DNA from: Salana multivorans
GTDB lineage: Bacteria; Actinomycetota; Actinomycetes; Actinomycetales; Beutenbergiaceae
DNA: 64,000 nt
Direction: 5' to 3'
NCBI RefSeq assembly: GCF_003751805.1
Contig: NZ_RKHQ01000001.1
Location: 1,488,001 to 1,552,000 of the forward strand
Positions 41,685 through 51,082 of this stretch are shown here, piece by piece. The first letter of the stretch is position 1. Each line of letters starts with the position of its first letter. Below the pieces are notes generated by a model that worked only from the letters and a program-made list of their open reading frames with translations, made no database searches and had not been told where the DNA came from. A program made the position numbers and the translations under genes.

Positions 41685-41852
41685 CCCGGGGGCGCCGCGG
41701 GTGACTCACCGACCCGCTGTCCGCGGCTCCGCGCCCGGCGACCCCGCGTGCCCGACCGGGACCGAGGCGCGCCATCCGATCCCGCGCGACGCCGACCCGT
41801 GGTCCGCCCGCCGCCGACCCGGGCGTCGGACGCAGCCCTGGCGACCGCGGGC

Positions 41853-42422
41853 TCAGGCGCCGCGCTGGCCCGGGGCGTTCGACGTCGCCCGCGCCCGCAT
41901 GGCCGCCTCGGCCGCGCGGTAGGCCGGCGTCATCGGCACCGGCCTGCCCTTGTACCGCCAGACGAGCATCGCGTCCATGGCGCTCGTCGCCCCGCCGCCG
42001 CCGCTCACCGCCCCCTGCCCCGCGCGAGCGCAGGTCTCGCAGAGCATGGGGCGGATCGGCCGCCGGTGGCGCGCGACCCGGTGACCGGCGCGGCACGTCC
42101 CGACCCAGTCCTGGACCGGCAGCGCGTCCGTGCGCAGCACGCGGTCGCCCGACGCCCCGATGCGCTGCGCCGTCGTGCGCCAGGCCTCGTCGTGGCCGTG
42201 CGCCGGCCCCACGAGCGCGTGCGCGATCTCGTGCAGGATCGTGTCCCGCACCTCGGGGTACTCCTGGAGCCGCATGAGCGGTGCCGAGAGCGAGATCTCG
42301 TGGGTCGAGAAGCTGCACCGACCGGCCCGGGTCTTCGCGCGGTCGAACGTCACGCGCCACCCGCCGAGGCCGTGCCGCGCGAGCAGCTCGACCGCCATCC
42401 TGCGAACCTCGAACAGCTCCAT
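41853..42422 (-). CDS. SprT-like zinc metalloprotease
   Basis: This 189-residue SprT/Spartan-like domain protein has the zinc motif HEIAHALVGPAHGHDEAW (HEXXH plus downstream His, about residue 72) and a second Cys/His zinc ribbon (TCRAGHR and LCETC). In eukaryotes Spartan cleaves DNA-protein crosslinks; the bacterial role is unknown. The ATG at 42422 follows ggaggtgag on the minus strand, which outweighs the upstream in-frame ATG at 42446. It converges on the histidine phosphatase gene. Confidence 0.92.
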   Translation of the reverse strand: MELFEVRRMAVELLARHGLGGWRVTFDRAKTRAGRCSFSTHEISLSAPLMRLQEYPEVRDTILHEIAHALVGPAHGHDEAWRTTAQRIGASGDRVLRTDALPVQDWVGTCRAGHRVARHRRPIRPMLCETCARAGQGAVSGGGGATSAMDAMLVWRYKGRPVPMTPAYRAAEAAMRARATSNAPGQRGA

Positions 42423-42625
42423 CCGTCTCACCTCCGACCGAACCACCCCGGTGGTGGTACCTGTGTTCGAGGCTACGGGCGGGGTCTGACATCTATCGCG
42501 GTCGTTCGACGAGGTCGTTCGCGGCCCCGCCCGACGCGTCCCGGCCTAGCCCGGCCCAGCCCGGCCGCGTCGGAGATGCGCCGCGAGAGCTGCGCGCCCC
42601 GGGCCGTCGCCGAGGGCTCGGCGCC

Positions 42626-43873
42626 TCAGGCGTCGGCGACCTCGACGCCGAGCACCGACCGCAGCCCGGCGACGAACGTCTCCAGCCCGCCCGTGGCCGC
42701 GGCCTCTCGGGCGCGGATCGACGGCTCGTGCAGCAGCACCCCGGCCAGGTGCCGCAGCGCCGCCTCGGTGCGGGCCGCCTCGTCGTCGTCGCGCGCGCGT
42801 GAGCGGGCCCGCGTGATCTCGTCCTCGAGCACGTCGCCGACGTGCCGGCGCAGCGCGGCGACCGCCGGCCCGGCGTCGGCGGCGGCCGAGTAGCGCGTGA
42901 CGGCCTCGCCCACCAGCGACTCGGCGACGACGTCGCGTCCGAGTCCCGGCAGGTCGGCGTGCCGGCCGATCGTCGCGAGGTCGAGGACCGTGACGGCGGG
43001 GAGGCGGCCGAGGGCGGGGTCGACGGTTCGCGGCAGGCCGAGGTCGACGACGAGGAGCTGGCGGGTCCGGCCGGCGGCGTCGACGTCTCCGGTGCCGAGC
43101 GCGTGCCGCGACGTGCACGAGACGACGACGTCGCTCGCGTCCACGGCGCCCCGGAGCGCGCCGGCGTCCGCCGCCACGGCCCTCAGCCCGTGCCGCGCCG
43201 CGAACGCGTCCGCGCGGCCGGACGGGGAGTAGACGGTGACGTCGCGCACTCCCCGCGCCGCGAGGGCGCGCACCGCCGTCCGGGCGTGCGCGCCCGTCCC
43301 GACGAGCAGCACCCGGGAGCTCGCGAGGTCGGCGACGCGGGTCGAGATCAGCTCGAGCGCGAGATGGGCGACGGAGGTCTGGGAGCCGTCCCACCCCGCC
43401 GTGCGGCGGACCTGGCGGGAGGTCGATGCGGCTCGCTGGAAGAGCTGGTCGAGGTCGGCGGTCGAGGTGCCGGCCGATCGAGCCGCCGCGACAGCCCGCT
43501 GCACCTGGCCGGCGATCTCGTCCTCGCCCACGACGAGCGAGTCGAGGCCGGCGGAGACGGCGAACAGGTGCTGCGCGACCGCCGGGCCGACGTGGTGGCC
43601 CACCCGCGTCGTGAGGTCGGCCGCGCTCATGCCGAGGCGTCGGGCGAGGGCCTCGACCAGCTCGCGGTCGACGTCCTCGACCCGGTCCGGATCGACGTCG
43701 AGGTAGGCCTCGAGCCGGTTGCAGGTCGAGAGGACGACGGCACCGCGCACCCCGTCCGGACGCATCGACGCGAGCGCGAGACCCGGCGCGTCGGTCCCCG
43801 CCACGGCGGCCGTCGCCTGCTCGAGCAGGTCGAAGCCAGCGGTGGTGTGGGTGAGGGAGACGGCCAGCAGCAC
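42626..43873 (-). CDS. hemA: Glutamyl-tRNA reductase
   Basis: This 415-residue NADPH-dependent reductase makes glutamate-1-semialdehyde from glutamyl-tRNA, the first committed step of C5 tetrapyrrole synthesis. The catalytic Cys is in VLSTCNRLEAY (about residue 50); the EDEIAGQVQRAV helix and the NADPH-binding region VLLVGTGAHARTAVRAL are present. The C-terminal dimerisation helix spans residues about 320-415. The GTG at 43873 is used; TAGCAT stands six bases upstream on the minus strand, so the mRNA is probably leaderless. It is divergent from the eight-gene operon that carries all later heme steps. Confidence 0.97.
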   Translation of the reverse strand: MLLAVSLTHTTAGFDLLEQATAAVAGTDAPGLALASMRPDGVRGAVVLSTCNRLEAYLDVDPDRVEDVDRELVEALARRLGMSAADLTTRVGHHVGPAVAQHLFAVSAGLDSLVVGEDEIAGQVQRAVAAARSAGTSTADLDQLFQRAASTSRQVRRTAGWDGSQTSVAHLALELISTRVADLASSRVLLVGTGAHARTAVRALAARGVRDVTVYSPSGRADAFAARHGLRAVAADAGALRGAVDASDVVVSCTSRHALGTGDVDAAGRTRQLLVVDLGLPRTVDPALGRLPAVTVLDLATIGRHADLPGLGRDVVAESLVGEAVTRYSAAADAGPAVAALRRHVGDVLEDEITRARSRARDDDEAARTEAALRHLAGVLLHEPSIRAREAAATGGLETFVAGLRSVLGVEVADA

Positions 43874-43911
43874 ACGACCATGCTAAGGACTCCGGCGGCG
43901 GCCCCGTGCGA

Positions 43912-43921
43912 AGGCAAGCCT
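43912..43921. promoter_or_regulatory. IdeR/DtxR-like half palindrome between hemA and hemE
   Basis: The sequence aggcaagcct, embedded in a further A-rich context (tcagtaaag), matches the AGG...AGCCT core of the iron-dependent DtxR/IdeR box (TTAGGTTAGCCTAACCTAA) at 12 of 17 aligned positions. Its location in the 141-base divergent region would let iron status act on both transcripts. The match is partial, so this is tentative. Confidence 0.35.
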
Positions 43922-44014
43922 CAGTAAAGCCGCAGGTCAGAGGGATATGACGGTGCGTCACGACAGTTCGTCAGGACGCGCTCGCCGCCGCCGAGAAGGT
44001 GCGAGGATGGCGGC

Positions 44015-45112
44015 GTGACCCTGCCGGAGAACCACCCGCTGGCCACGGGAGCGACATCTGATGCTCCACTCCTGCGCGCCTACCGGGGCGAGCCTCCCCA
44101 GCATCTCCCGGTGTGGTTCATGCGCCAGGCCGGCCGCTCGCTGCCCGAGTACCGAGCGCTGCGCGCGGGTGGTGACATGCTCGCCGCCTGCCTCGACCCG
44201 GCACTCGTCGCGGAGATCACGCTCCAGCCCGTGCGACGCCACGGCGTCGACGCGGCGATCCTCTTCAGCGACATCGTCGTTCCCGTCCTCCTCGCCGGGG
44301 TCGAGGTCTCGATCGTCCCCGGACGCGGCCCCGTCCTCGCCTCTCCCGTGCGCACGCCCGGCGACGTCGCCGCCCTGCCCCAGCTCGACCCCGAGGCGCT
44401 CGCGCCGATCCGGCGGGCCGTGTCCATCGCGGTCGCCGAGCTCGGGCGGACCCCGCTCATCGCCTTCGCCGGCGCCCCGTTCACCCTCGCCTCCTACCTG
44501 GTGGAGGGCGGCCCCTCCAAGGACCAGCTGCGCGCCCGCACGATGGCCGCGGCCGACCCGGCGACCTTCGACGCGCTCCTCGCGTGGTGCGCGTCGGTCT
44601 CGGGGGCCTTCCTGTCCGCGCAGGTGGAGGCGGGTGCGAGCGCGGCGCAGCTCTTCGACTCCTGGGGCGGCTCGCTGAGCCGTGACACGTGGCTGGGTCA
44701 GGTCGCGCCCCACACGGCCCGCACGTTCGGGGCGCTGGACGGGCTGCCCGTCCCGCGCGTCCACTTCGGGCTCGGGATGGACCGGCTCGCCGCCGACCTG
44801 CCCCGGTACGGGGCTGACGTCATCGGGGTCGACTGGCGGACGCCGCTCGACGTCGTCGCCGCGCGCGTGCCGGGGCGCCCGCTCCAGGGGAACGTCGACC
44901 CGGCGATCCTCGGCGCGGACGACGACGCCGTGCGGTCGCACGTGCTCGAGGTGGTCCGCCGGGGTCGCGCGGCGGCGGGCCACGTGGTGAACCTCGGCCA
45001 CGGCGTGCCGCCGGAGACCGACCCGGACGTGCTGACCCGCATCGTCGCTCTCGTCCACGAGCAGGACGTCCCCCAGCAGGATGCCGACGGGCCGGACCCC
45101 GTCCGACCATGA
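44015..45112 (+). CDS. hemE: Uroporphyrinogen III decarboxylase
   Basis: This 365-residue enzyme decarboxylates uroporphyrinogen III to coproporphyrinogen III in the cytosol. The signature WFMRQAGRSLPEYR is present, with the conserved Arg pair; catalytic-type Asp in FSDIVVP, Tyr in SYLVEGG and His in NLGHGVPP also appear. The GTG at 44015 starts the operon, with GAGGAT six bases upstream suggesting a leaderless mRNA. Its stop overlaps hemY (ATGA). It is the first of eight coupled heme genes. Confidence 0.97.
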   Translation: MTLPENHPLATGATSDAPLLRAYRGEPPQHLPVWFMRQAGRSLPEYRALRAGGDMLAACLDPALVAEITLQPVRRHGVDAAILFSDIVVPVLLAGVEVSIVPGRGPVLASPVRTPGDVAALPQLDPEALAPIRRAVSIAVAELGRTPLIAFAGAPFTLASYLVEGGPSKDQLRARTMAAADPATFDALLAWCASVSGAFLSAQVEAGASAAQLFDSWGGSLSRDTWLGQVAPHTARTFGALDGLPVPRVHFGLGMDRLAADLPRYGADVIGVDWRTPLDVVAARVPGRPLQGNVDPAILGADDDAVRSHVLEVVRRGRAAAGHVVNLGHGVPPETDPDVLTRIVALVHEQDVPQQDADGPDPVRP

Positions 45113-46473
45113 CCGAGGCACCCGTCATCGTCGTCGGGGCCGGGATCGGCGGCCTGGCGCTCGCGCAGCGCGCCGCGTCGCTCGGCCGCACCGTCGTCGT
45201 CCTCGAGCGCTCCGGCCGCGTGGGCGGCCAGATCGAGCTCGCCGGTGTCGGCGGCCGCGAGATCGACCTGGGCGCGGAGTCGTTCGCCGTCCGCGGGGGC
45301 GCCGGCGCCGAGCTGCTCGACGAGCTCGGCCTCGGCGACGAGCTGACGCTGCCCCGTCCCGCCGCTGCGTGGGTGCACGCCGACCCGCGTCCGTACCCGC
45401 TCCCGGCCACCGGTCTCCTCGGCATCCCGACCAGGCCGCTCGCCTCCGACGTCCGGCTGGCCCTCGGCCTGCCGGGCGCCATCAGGGCGGCCGCCGACCG
45501 CGTGCTCCCGCGACTGCGCGCCGGTGCGGACACCATCGGGGAGCGCACGCTGGGCGAGGTCGTCGGCCGGCGGATGGGGCGGCGCGCGACGGAGCGACTC
45601 GTCGACCCGGTCGTCCGGGGCGTCTACTCGGCGCGCGCGGCGGACCTCCGCCTCGCGACCGCCTCACCGCAGCTCGCCCGGGCGCTCGCGGAGCACGGGC
45701 GGCTCGCTCCCGCGGCGGCCGCGGTCCGCGCCTCGTCGCCGGCCGGCTCCGCGGTGGCGGGCGTCCGGGGCGGGATCGGGCGCCTGGTCGCGGCGCTCGC
45801 CGGCGACCTGGAGCGGCTCGGCGCCCGCGTCCGGCTCGGAGCCGACGTCACCGCCGTCGCGGCGGACCACGTGGTCGTCGACGGTCAGCGGATCGACGGG
45901 TTCGTCGTCGTCGCCGCGCCCGGTCTCGTCGGTGAGGTGACCGCGCGGCGCACCATCACCGTCGTCGCCGCAGCGGTCAGGTCCCGCGAGCTCGACGCGG
46001 CTCCGCGGGGGACGGGCGTGCTCGTGGCTCCGGGCGCGCGCGGGATCACCGCGCGGGCGCTCACCCACTCCAGCGTGAAGTGGTCGTGGCTCGCCGCGTG
46101 GGACGGCGTCCACCTCCTCCGGCTGTCCTACGACGTCCCGCCCGGACCCGAGCGACTCGCCGGCGTCGTCGCCGCCGACGTCGCGCGCCTCACCGGCGCG
46201 CGTGACGTCGAGGTGCTCGACGTCGTGACCCGCACCTGGACCCGCACCGTCGGGGTGCGGCCGCCCGGGGCCGCGGCCGTCCCCGGCCCCCTCGTCGTCG
46301 GCGAGGCGTCGGGCAGGTCCGGCCTCGCCGCGATCCTCGCGCACGTCCGCGGGGACGACGTCGTCCGGGCCCTCGACCCGGCGGGCGCGGTCCCCGCCAT
46401 CCGCGCGCCGGCCGGCACCCCGGCGCGCGCGCACACCCCCCGGACCATCGACGAAAGGACGTCTCTCCCATGA
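45109..46473 (+). CDS. hemY: Coproporphyrinogen III oxidase, HemY type
   Basis: This 454-residue FAD enzyme of the protoporphyrinogen-oxidase fold has the N-terminal FAD motif VVGAGIGGLALAQRA and the second motif RVGGQIELAGVGG. In actinobacteria with HemQ, this protein (HemY/CgoX) oxidises coproporphyrinogen III to coproporphyrin III using O2, not protoporphyrinogen. The C-terminal FAD-binding segment VVGEASGRSGLAAILAHVRG is intact. Start: the ATG at 45109 overlaps the hemE stop. The next gene is hemQ, which supports the coproporphyrin-dependent assignment. Confidence 0.93.
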   Translation: MTEAPVIVVGAGIGGLALAQRAASLGRTVVVLERSGRVGGQIELAGVGGREIDLGAESFAVRGGAGAELLDELGLGDELTLPRPAAAWVHADPRPYPLPATGLLGIPTRPLASDVRLALGLPGAIRAAADRVLPRLRAGADTIGERTLGEVVGRRMGRRATERLVDPVVRGVYSARAADLRLATASPQLARALAEHGRLAPAAAAVRASSPAGSAVAGVRGGIGRLVAALAGDLERLGARVRLGADVTAVAADHVVVDGQRIDGFVVVAAPGLVGEVTARRTITVVAAAVRSRELDAAPRGTGVLVAPGARGITARALTHSSVKWSWLAAWDGVHLLRLSYDVPPGPERLAGVVAADVARLTGARDVEVLDVVTRTWTRTVGVRPPGAAAVPGPLVVGEASGRSGLAAILAHVRGDDVVRALDPAGAVPAIRAPAGTPARAHTPRTIDERTSLP

Positions 46474-47159
46474 CCAGCGAGCACGGCACCGATGACACCG
46501 GTCCGGCGGCGACCCCGGACCGGATCGGCTACGCCCTCTGGGCGACCTTCCGACGCGTCGGTCGCCACGACGTCGGCGACCTGGCAGCCGCGCGGCGCGA
46601 CGTCGAGGCGCTCGGCGTCCGGATCCGCGGGCTGTACGACGTCTCCGGCCTGCGCGCGGACGCCGATCTCCTCGTCTGGCTCGTCGGCTCGGACGCGGCG
46701 GCGCTGCAGGCGGCGCTGCGGGTCCTGCGGCGCGTCGAGCCGTTCGCCTCGATGAGCGGGACCTGGAACGCGCTCGGCGTGCATCGCGACGCGGAGTTCG
46801 CACGCCACCACGCGCCCGCCTACCTGCGCGGACTGCCGCCTCGGGCGTGGGTCACCGTGTACCCGTTCGTGCGCTCCTACGACTGGTACGTGCTGCCGGA
46901 GGAGGAGCGGCGCGACATGCTCGCCGAGCACGGCCGCAAGGGGAGCTCCTACCCGCAGGTCCAGACCAACACGGTCGCGTCCTTCGCCCTCGGCGACTAC
47001 GAGTGGCTGCTCGCGCTCGAGGCGGACGACCCGCTCGACCTCGTCGACCTCATGCGGCACCTGCGCGCGACCAGGGCTCGACTGCACGTGCGTGAGGAGC
47101 TGCCGTTCTTCACGGGCCGGATGCTCGGTGACGACGAGGTCGCGGAGGTCGTGTCGTGA
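46470..47159 (+). CDS. hemQ: Coproheme decarboxylase HemQ
   Basis: This 229-residue chlorite-dismutase-fold protein converts coproheme to heme b with peroxide. The Actinobacteria-type signature DWYVLPEEERRDMLAEHG holds the catalytic Tyr. LMRHLRATRARLHVREELPFFTG holds the probable proximal His and the conserved C-terminus (key residues MRHLR, FFTG). The ATG at 46470 overlaps the hemY stop and follows gaaagga. Its presence defines the coproporphyrin-dependent pathway in this organism. Confidence 0.96.
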   Translation: MTSEHGTDDTGPAATPDRIGYALWATFRRVGRHDVGDLAAARRDVEALGVRIRGLYDVSGLRADADLLVWLVGSDAAALQAALRVLRRVEPFASMSGTWNALGVHRDAEFARHHAPAYLRGLPPRAWVTVYPFVRSYDWYVLPEEERRDMLAEHGRKGSSYPQVQTNTVASFALGDYEWLLALEADDPLDLVDLMRHLRATRARLHVREELPFFTGRMLGDDEVAEVVS

Positions 47160-48394
47160 GCGCGTCGGGCCTCGACCGGGTCGCAGTCCCCTCCGCGGCC
47201 GGCCCCGAGACGGTCGACGAGGCCGGCTGCGGGGCGCGGGTGCCGTTCGCGTCGCCGGCTGCGGCCGACGGCCCCGAGCACGTCGAGACACCCGTCGACT
47301 ACGACGCGATCCTGCTCGCCGGCTTCGGCGGGCCGGAGGGTCAGGACGACGTCATCCCCTTCCTGCGCAACGTCACCCGCGGGCGGGGCATCCCCGACGA
47401 GCGGCTCGAGGAGGTGGCCCACCACTACCGGGCCTTCGGGGGCGTCAGCCCGATCAACGAGCACAACCGCCAGCTCAAGGCGGCGCTGGAGGCGGAGCTG
47501 GCCCGGCGAGGCATCGACCTGCCGGTCTACTGGGGCAACCGCAACTGGGCGCCCTACCTGGAGGAGGCCGTGACCCAGGCGGCGGACGCGGGGGACACCA
47601 CGCTCATCGCGATCGCGACGAGCGCCTACTCCAGCTTCTCCTCCTGCCGGCAGTATCGCGAGGACTTCGCGCGGGTGCTGACCTCGACCGGTCTCGGCGA
47701 CCGCGTGACGATCGACAAGGTGCGCCCGTTCTTCGACCACCCGGGGTTCGTCCACACGTTCGTCGAGGGGGTGAACGACGGCGTCGCGGGGTTCCTCGGC
47801 CGCGGGCTCGCGCCCGAGGAGATCCGCGTGCTGTTCTCCACCCACTCCATCCCGATGACCGACGCCGAGCGCTCCGGCCCGTCCTCGCTCGGGCTCGGCG
47901 ACGGCGGGGCGTACGCCGCGCAGCACCTGGCCGTCGGTGCGCACGTCATGCGTCGGGTGGCCGAGCGGCAGGGAGTCGAGGTGCCGTGGGACCTGGTCTA
48001 CCAGTCGCGGTCCGGCCCGCCCTCGCAGCCGTGGCTCGAGCCGGACATCAACGACGCGATCGAGCAGCTGCCCGGGGCCGGGGTCAAGGCCGTGGTGATC
48101 GTGCCGCTCGGGTTCGTGAGCGACCACATGGAGGTGCTCTGGGACCTCGACACCGAGGCGCTCGAGGCCGCCGAGGAGGCTGGGCTCGCCGCCGTCCGGA
48201 CGCCGACGCCCGGCGTCGACCCCACCTACGTGAGCGGGCTCGTCGATCTCGTCGTCGAGCGGCTCGAGGGGACCCCGGCCGCGCGGCGCCAGGCGCTCAC
48301 AGCTCTCGGTCCCTGGTACGACGTCTGCCGCCCGGGCTGCTGCGAGAACGTCCGGGCGGGCTTCAAGCCGGCGGCCGCCGGGCTCGCCCCGTGA
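47156..48394 (+). CDS. hemH: Coproporphyrin ferrochelatase with Fe-S-type cysteines
   Basis: This 412-residue ferrochelatase (CpfC class) inserts Fe2+ into coproporphyrin III. The core runs from ILLAGFGGPEG; the SSFSSCRQYREDF region and LFSTHSIP (iron-ligand His) are present. The C-terminus has CRPGCCENV, which with the Cys in SSCRQ matches the [2Fe-2S] ligand pattern of mycobacterial and streptomycete ferrochelatases. About 45 N-terminal residues precede the family core and look disordered. The start is GTG at 47156 overlapping the hemQ stop; a later start is possible. Confidence 0.95.
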   Translation: MSASGLDRVAVPSAAGPETVDEAGCGARVPFASPAAADGPEHVETPVDYDAILLAGFGGPEGQDDVIPFLRNVTRGRGIPDERLEEVAHHYRAFGGVSPINEHNRQLKAALEAELARRGIDLPVYWGNRNWAPYLEEAVTQAADAGDTTLIAIATSAYSSFSSCRQYREDFARVLTSTGLGDRVTIDKVRPFFDHPGFVHTFVEGVNDGVAGFLGRGLAPEEIRVLFSTHSIPMTDAERSGPSSLGLGDGGAYAAQHLAVGAHVMRRVAERQGVEVPWDLVYQSRSGPPSQPWLEPDINDAIEQLPGAGVKAVVIVPLGFVSDHMEVLWDLDTEALEAAEEAGLAAVRTPTPGVDPTYVSGLVDLVVERLEGTPAARRQALTALGPWYDVCRPGCCENVRAGFKPAAAGLAP

Positions 48395-49377
48395 CCCTGC
48401 GGGTCGGGGGGCGTCTGCGGGTCGGGACGCGCGGGAGCGCGCTCGCGCTGGCGCAGTGCACCGCGCTCCTCGCCGGCGTCCGGGCCGGTGGTGTCGAGGT
48501 CGAGGTCGTGCCGATCGTCTCGGCCGGCGACCGGACGACGGCCTCGCTGGCATCCCTCGGCGGCACCGGCGTGTTCGTCACGACCCTGCGCGAGGCGCTC
48601 CTGACCGGTGAGGTCGACGCGATCGTCCACTCCTGCAAGGACCTGCCGACGGCGCCCCACGCCGGGATCGAGCTCGCCGCGCTGCCGCGTCGCGCCGACG
48701 CCAGGGACGCGCTCGTCACCGCCACCGGCGCCGGGCTCGCCGACCTGCCGGCCGGGGCCGTGGTCGGGACGGGGTCGCCGCGCCGCCGCGCCCAGGTCCT
48801 GCGCGCACGGCCCGACCTCGTCGTCCGCGACATCCGGGGCAACGTCGACACGCGGCTGCGCCGCGTGCTCGCCCCCCGCGGTGACGACGAGCCGCTCGAC
48901 GCCGTCGTGCTCGCCGGCGCCGGGCTGGACCGGCTGGGTCGCGGGGAGGTGGTGACCGAGCGGTTCGCGCTCGACGCCTGGCCGACCGCCCCCGCGCAGG
49001 GCGTGCTCGCCGTGGAGATTCGCGACGACGCGGCCGCGGACGTCCGGGACGTGGTCGGGGAGCTCGACGATGCCGAGGCCCGGGCGGCCGCCACCGCGGA
49101 GCGGGAGGTGCTCCGGCTGCTCGAGGCGGGCTGCGCCGCGCCACTGGGCGTCGCCGTGGTCGACGGTCGCCCGGACCGACCCGTCGGACCACCCGGGTCG
49201 ACCCGGCCGACGGCCGAGCTCGACCCCCCGGTGCTCCTGGCCCGGGTCTACGCGCTCGACGGCACCGCGATGATCGACGCGAGGGCCCCGCTCGGACCCG
49301 GCTCGGCGCGCGCCGTCGTCGAGGAGCTGCTCGCGGCCGGCGCCGCCGATCTCGCGCCGCTCGGGGTCGGACGGTGA
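48391..49377 (+). CDS. hemC: Hydroxymethylbilane synthase
   Basis: This 328-residue enzyme joins four porphobilinogens into hydroxymethylbilane. The N-terminal RVGTRGSALALAQ, VHSCKDLPTA, GTGSPRRRAQV and RGNVDTRL motifs are intact, as is the dipyrromethane cofactor Cys in EAGCAAPLG (about residue 250). The start is GTG at 48391, overlapping the hemH stop. A poorly conserved Pro/Arg-rich segment (RPDRPVGPPGSTRP) interrupts domain 3. It is co-translated with hemD. Confidence 0.97.
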   Translation: MTLRVGGRLRVGTRGSALALAQCTALLAGVRAGGVEVEVVPIVSAGDRTTASLASLGGTGVFVTTLREALLTGEVDAIVHSCKDLPTAPHAGIELAALPRRADARDALVTATGAGLADLPAGAVVGTGSPRRRAQVLRARPDLVVRDIRGNVDTRLRRVLAPRGDDEPLDAVVLAGAGLDRLGRGEVVTERFALDAWPTAPAQGVLAVEIRDDAAADVRDVVGELDDAEARAAATAEREVLRLLEAGCAAPLGVAVVDGRPDRPVGPPGSTRPTAELDPPVLLARVYALDGTAMIDARAPLGPGSARAVVEELLAAGAADLAPLGVGR

Positions 49378-50117
49378 CGTCCCTGGTCGGCCGGACGGTG
49401 CTGCTCGCGCAGAACCGTCCTGAGCGGTGGGTGGCCGAGGTCGAGGCGCGCGGGGGCGTCGCCCTCGTGGCGCCCGTCCAGACGGTCGAGCCGGCCATCG
49501 ATCCCGCGGGGCTCCCCCGTGCGCTCGGTGGGCTCGAACCGGGGGACTGGCTCGTGCTCACCAGCCCGTCGGCGGTCTCGGCGCTCGCCGCGGCCGGAGC
49601 CGTCCCCGCCGGGATCCGCGTCGCCGTCGTCGGTCCCGGGACACGCGACGCGGCGCGTGAGATCGGCCTGGAGCCGGAGCTGACTCCCGACGACGCGTCC
49701 GCGGCCGGGTTGCTCGCGGCGTGGCCCGAGACCGCGAGCGGGACGCGCGCGCTGCTCCCGCTCTCCTCGCTCGCGCCGGACACGCTCGCCCGGGGCCTGG
49801 CCGACCGCGGACTGGCGCCGGTGCGCGTCGAGGCCTACCGGGTCGAGCCGTCGCCCCTGCCCGGCCCCGCCCGCGCGGCCCTTGCCGAGCGGGCGGTCGA
49901 CGCCGTCGTGCTCAGCTCGGCCTCGTCAGCGCGACGGCTGGTGTCGGTGGCCCCGTGGCTGCCCCGCGTCGTGGCCTGCATCGGCGAGTCGACCGCCGCC
50001 GCGGCGCGCGCCGCGGGCCTCGACGTGACGCTGGTGGCGAGCCGGCCGGTTCCCGGCGTGGTCGTCGCAGAGCTCGCAGACGTCCTGAGAACCGACCGAC
50101 CCGCGGAGAGCCCATGA
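49374..50117 (+). CDS. hemD: Uroporphyrinogen III synthase
   Basis: This 247-residue protein cyclises hydroxymethylbilane with inversion of ring D to uroporphyrinogen III. The family is weakly conserved; the visible marks are LTSPSAVSALAAAG, VAVVGPGTRDAAREIG, LPLSSLAPDTLARGL and the C-terminal ACIGESTAAAARAAGLDV. The assignment rests on these and on the position between hemC and hemB. The start is GTG at 49374 overlapping the hemC stop, and the stop overlaps the hemB ATG. Confidence 0.92.
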   Translation: MTSLVGRTVLLAQNRPERWVAEVEARGGVALVAPVQTVEPAIDPAGLPRALGGLEPGDWLVLTSPSAVSALAAAGAVPAGIRVAVVGPGTRDAAREIGLEPELTPDDASAAGLLAAWPETASGTRALLPLSSLAPDTLARGLADRGLAPVRVEAYRVEPSPLPGPARAALAERAVDAVVLSSASSARRLVSVAPWLPRVVACIGESTAAAARAAGLDVTLVASRPVPGVVVAELADVLRTDRPAESP

Positions 50118-51082
50118 CCACCATCCGCCCCCGTCGCCTGCGCGCGACGCCCGCGCTGCGCGCCGCAGCCCGCGAGACGCGCCTGCACCCGCGCGAGCTC
50201 GTGCTGCCGCTGTTCGTCCGCGAGGGCATCGACGCCCCGCGCCCGATCGCGTCGATGCCCGGCGTCCAGCAGCACTCGCTCGACGGGCTCCGCCGCGTGC
50301 TCGTCCAGGCCGCGGACGCCGGGATCGGCGGCGTCATGATCTTCGGCGTCCCCGAGCGCAAGGACGCCAGCGGCTCGGGTGCGGACGACCCCGACGGCAT
50401 CCTCAACGTCGCCAGCCGGGTCGCGGTCGCCGAGGTCGGCGACGCGCTCGTCGTGCAGACCGACCTGTGCCTCGACGAGTTCACGGACCACGGGCACTGC
50501 GGTGTCCTGGACGACCGCGGCGTCGTCGACAACGACGCGACCCTCGCCCGCTACGAGGCGATGGCGCTCGCCCAGGCGGAGGCCGGCTCCGCGCTGCTGG
50601 GCCTGTCCGGGATGATGGACGGCCAGGTCGCGGCCGTCCGCGCTGCGCTGGACCGCGCCGGCTTCACCGGGACGGCGCTGCTCGCCTACAGCGCGAAGTA
50701 CGCGTCGGCGTTCTACGGGCCGTTCCGCGAGGCCGTGGGCTCCAGCCTGCGCGGCGACCGGCTCACCTACCAGCTCGACCCCGGCAACGGGCGCGAGGGC
50801 GTGCGCGAGGCGGTGCTCGACGTCGAGGAGGGGGCCGACGTCGTCATGGTGAAGCCCGCTGGCGGCTACCTCGACGTGCTCCGCCGCGTGGCCGACGTGG
50901 TGCCCGTGCCGGTCTGGGCCTACCAGGTGAGCGGGGAGTACTCGATGCTCGAGGCCGCCGCCGCCAACGGCTGGATCGCCCGCGAGCGCGCCGTGCTCGA
51001 GTCGCTCACGTCGATCCGGCGGGCGGGCGCCGAGTCGATCCTCACCTACTACGCGCTGGAGGCCGCGGCATGGCTGGACTGA
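50114..51082 (+). CDS. hemB: Porphobilinogen synthase
   Basis: This 322-residue enzyme condenses two aminolevulinates to porphobilinogen. The Schiff-base lysines are in YSAKYAS and VMVKPAGGY. The metal loop reads DLCLDEFTDHGHCG, in which the middle Cys of the zinc-type CxCxxxxxxxxxC cluster is Asp, consistent with the Mg-dependent or mixed class. The ATG at 50114 overlaps the hemD stop. It overlaps hemL by 13 bases at its 3' end. Confidence 0.96.
   Translation: MTTIRPRRLRATPALRAAARETRLHPRELVLPLFVREGIDAPRPIASMPGVQQHSLDGLRRVLVQAADAGIGGVMIFGVPERKDASGSGADDPDGILNVASRVAVAEVGDALVVQTDLCLDEFTDHGHCGVLDDRGVVDNDATLARYEAMALAQAEAGSALLGLSGMMDGQVAAVRAALDRAGFTGTALLAYSAKYASAFYGPFREAVGSSLRGDRLTYQLDPGNGREGVREAVLDVEEGADVVMVKPAGGYLDVLRRVADVVPVPVWAYQVSGEYSMLEAAAANGWIARERAVLESLTSIRRAGAESILTYYALEAAAWLD

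Noticed and set aside
42441-42456. Palindrome accacc...ggtggt upstream of the SprT-like gene
   Set aside because: Six-base low-complexity arms are expected by chance in this composition and the gene has an ordinary ribosome site.
43948-43960. tgacg-gtg-cgtca as an operator on its own
   Set aside because: Five-base arms are too short to support a call; it is mentioned only as context for the hemA/hemE region.
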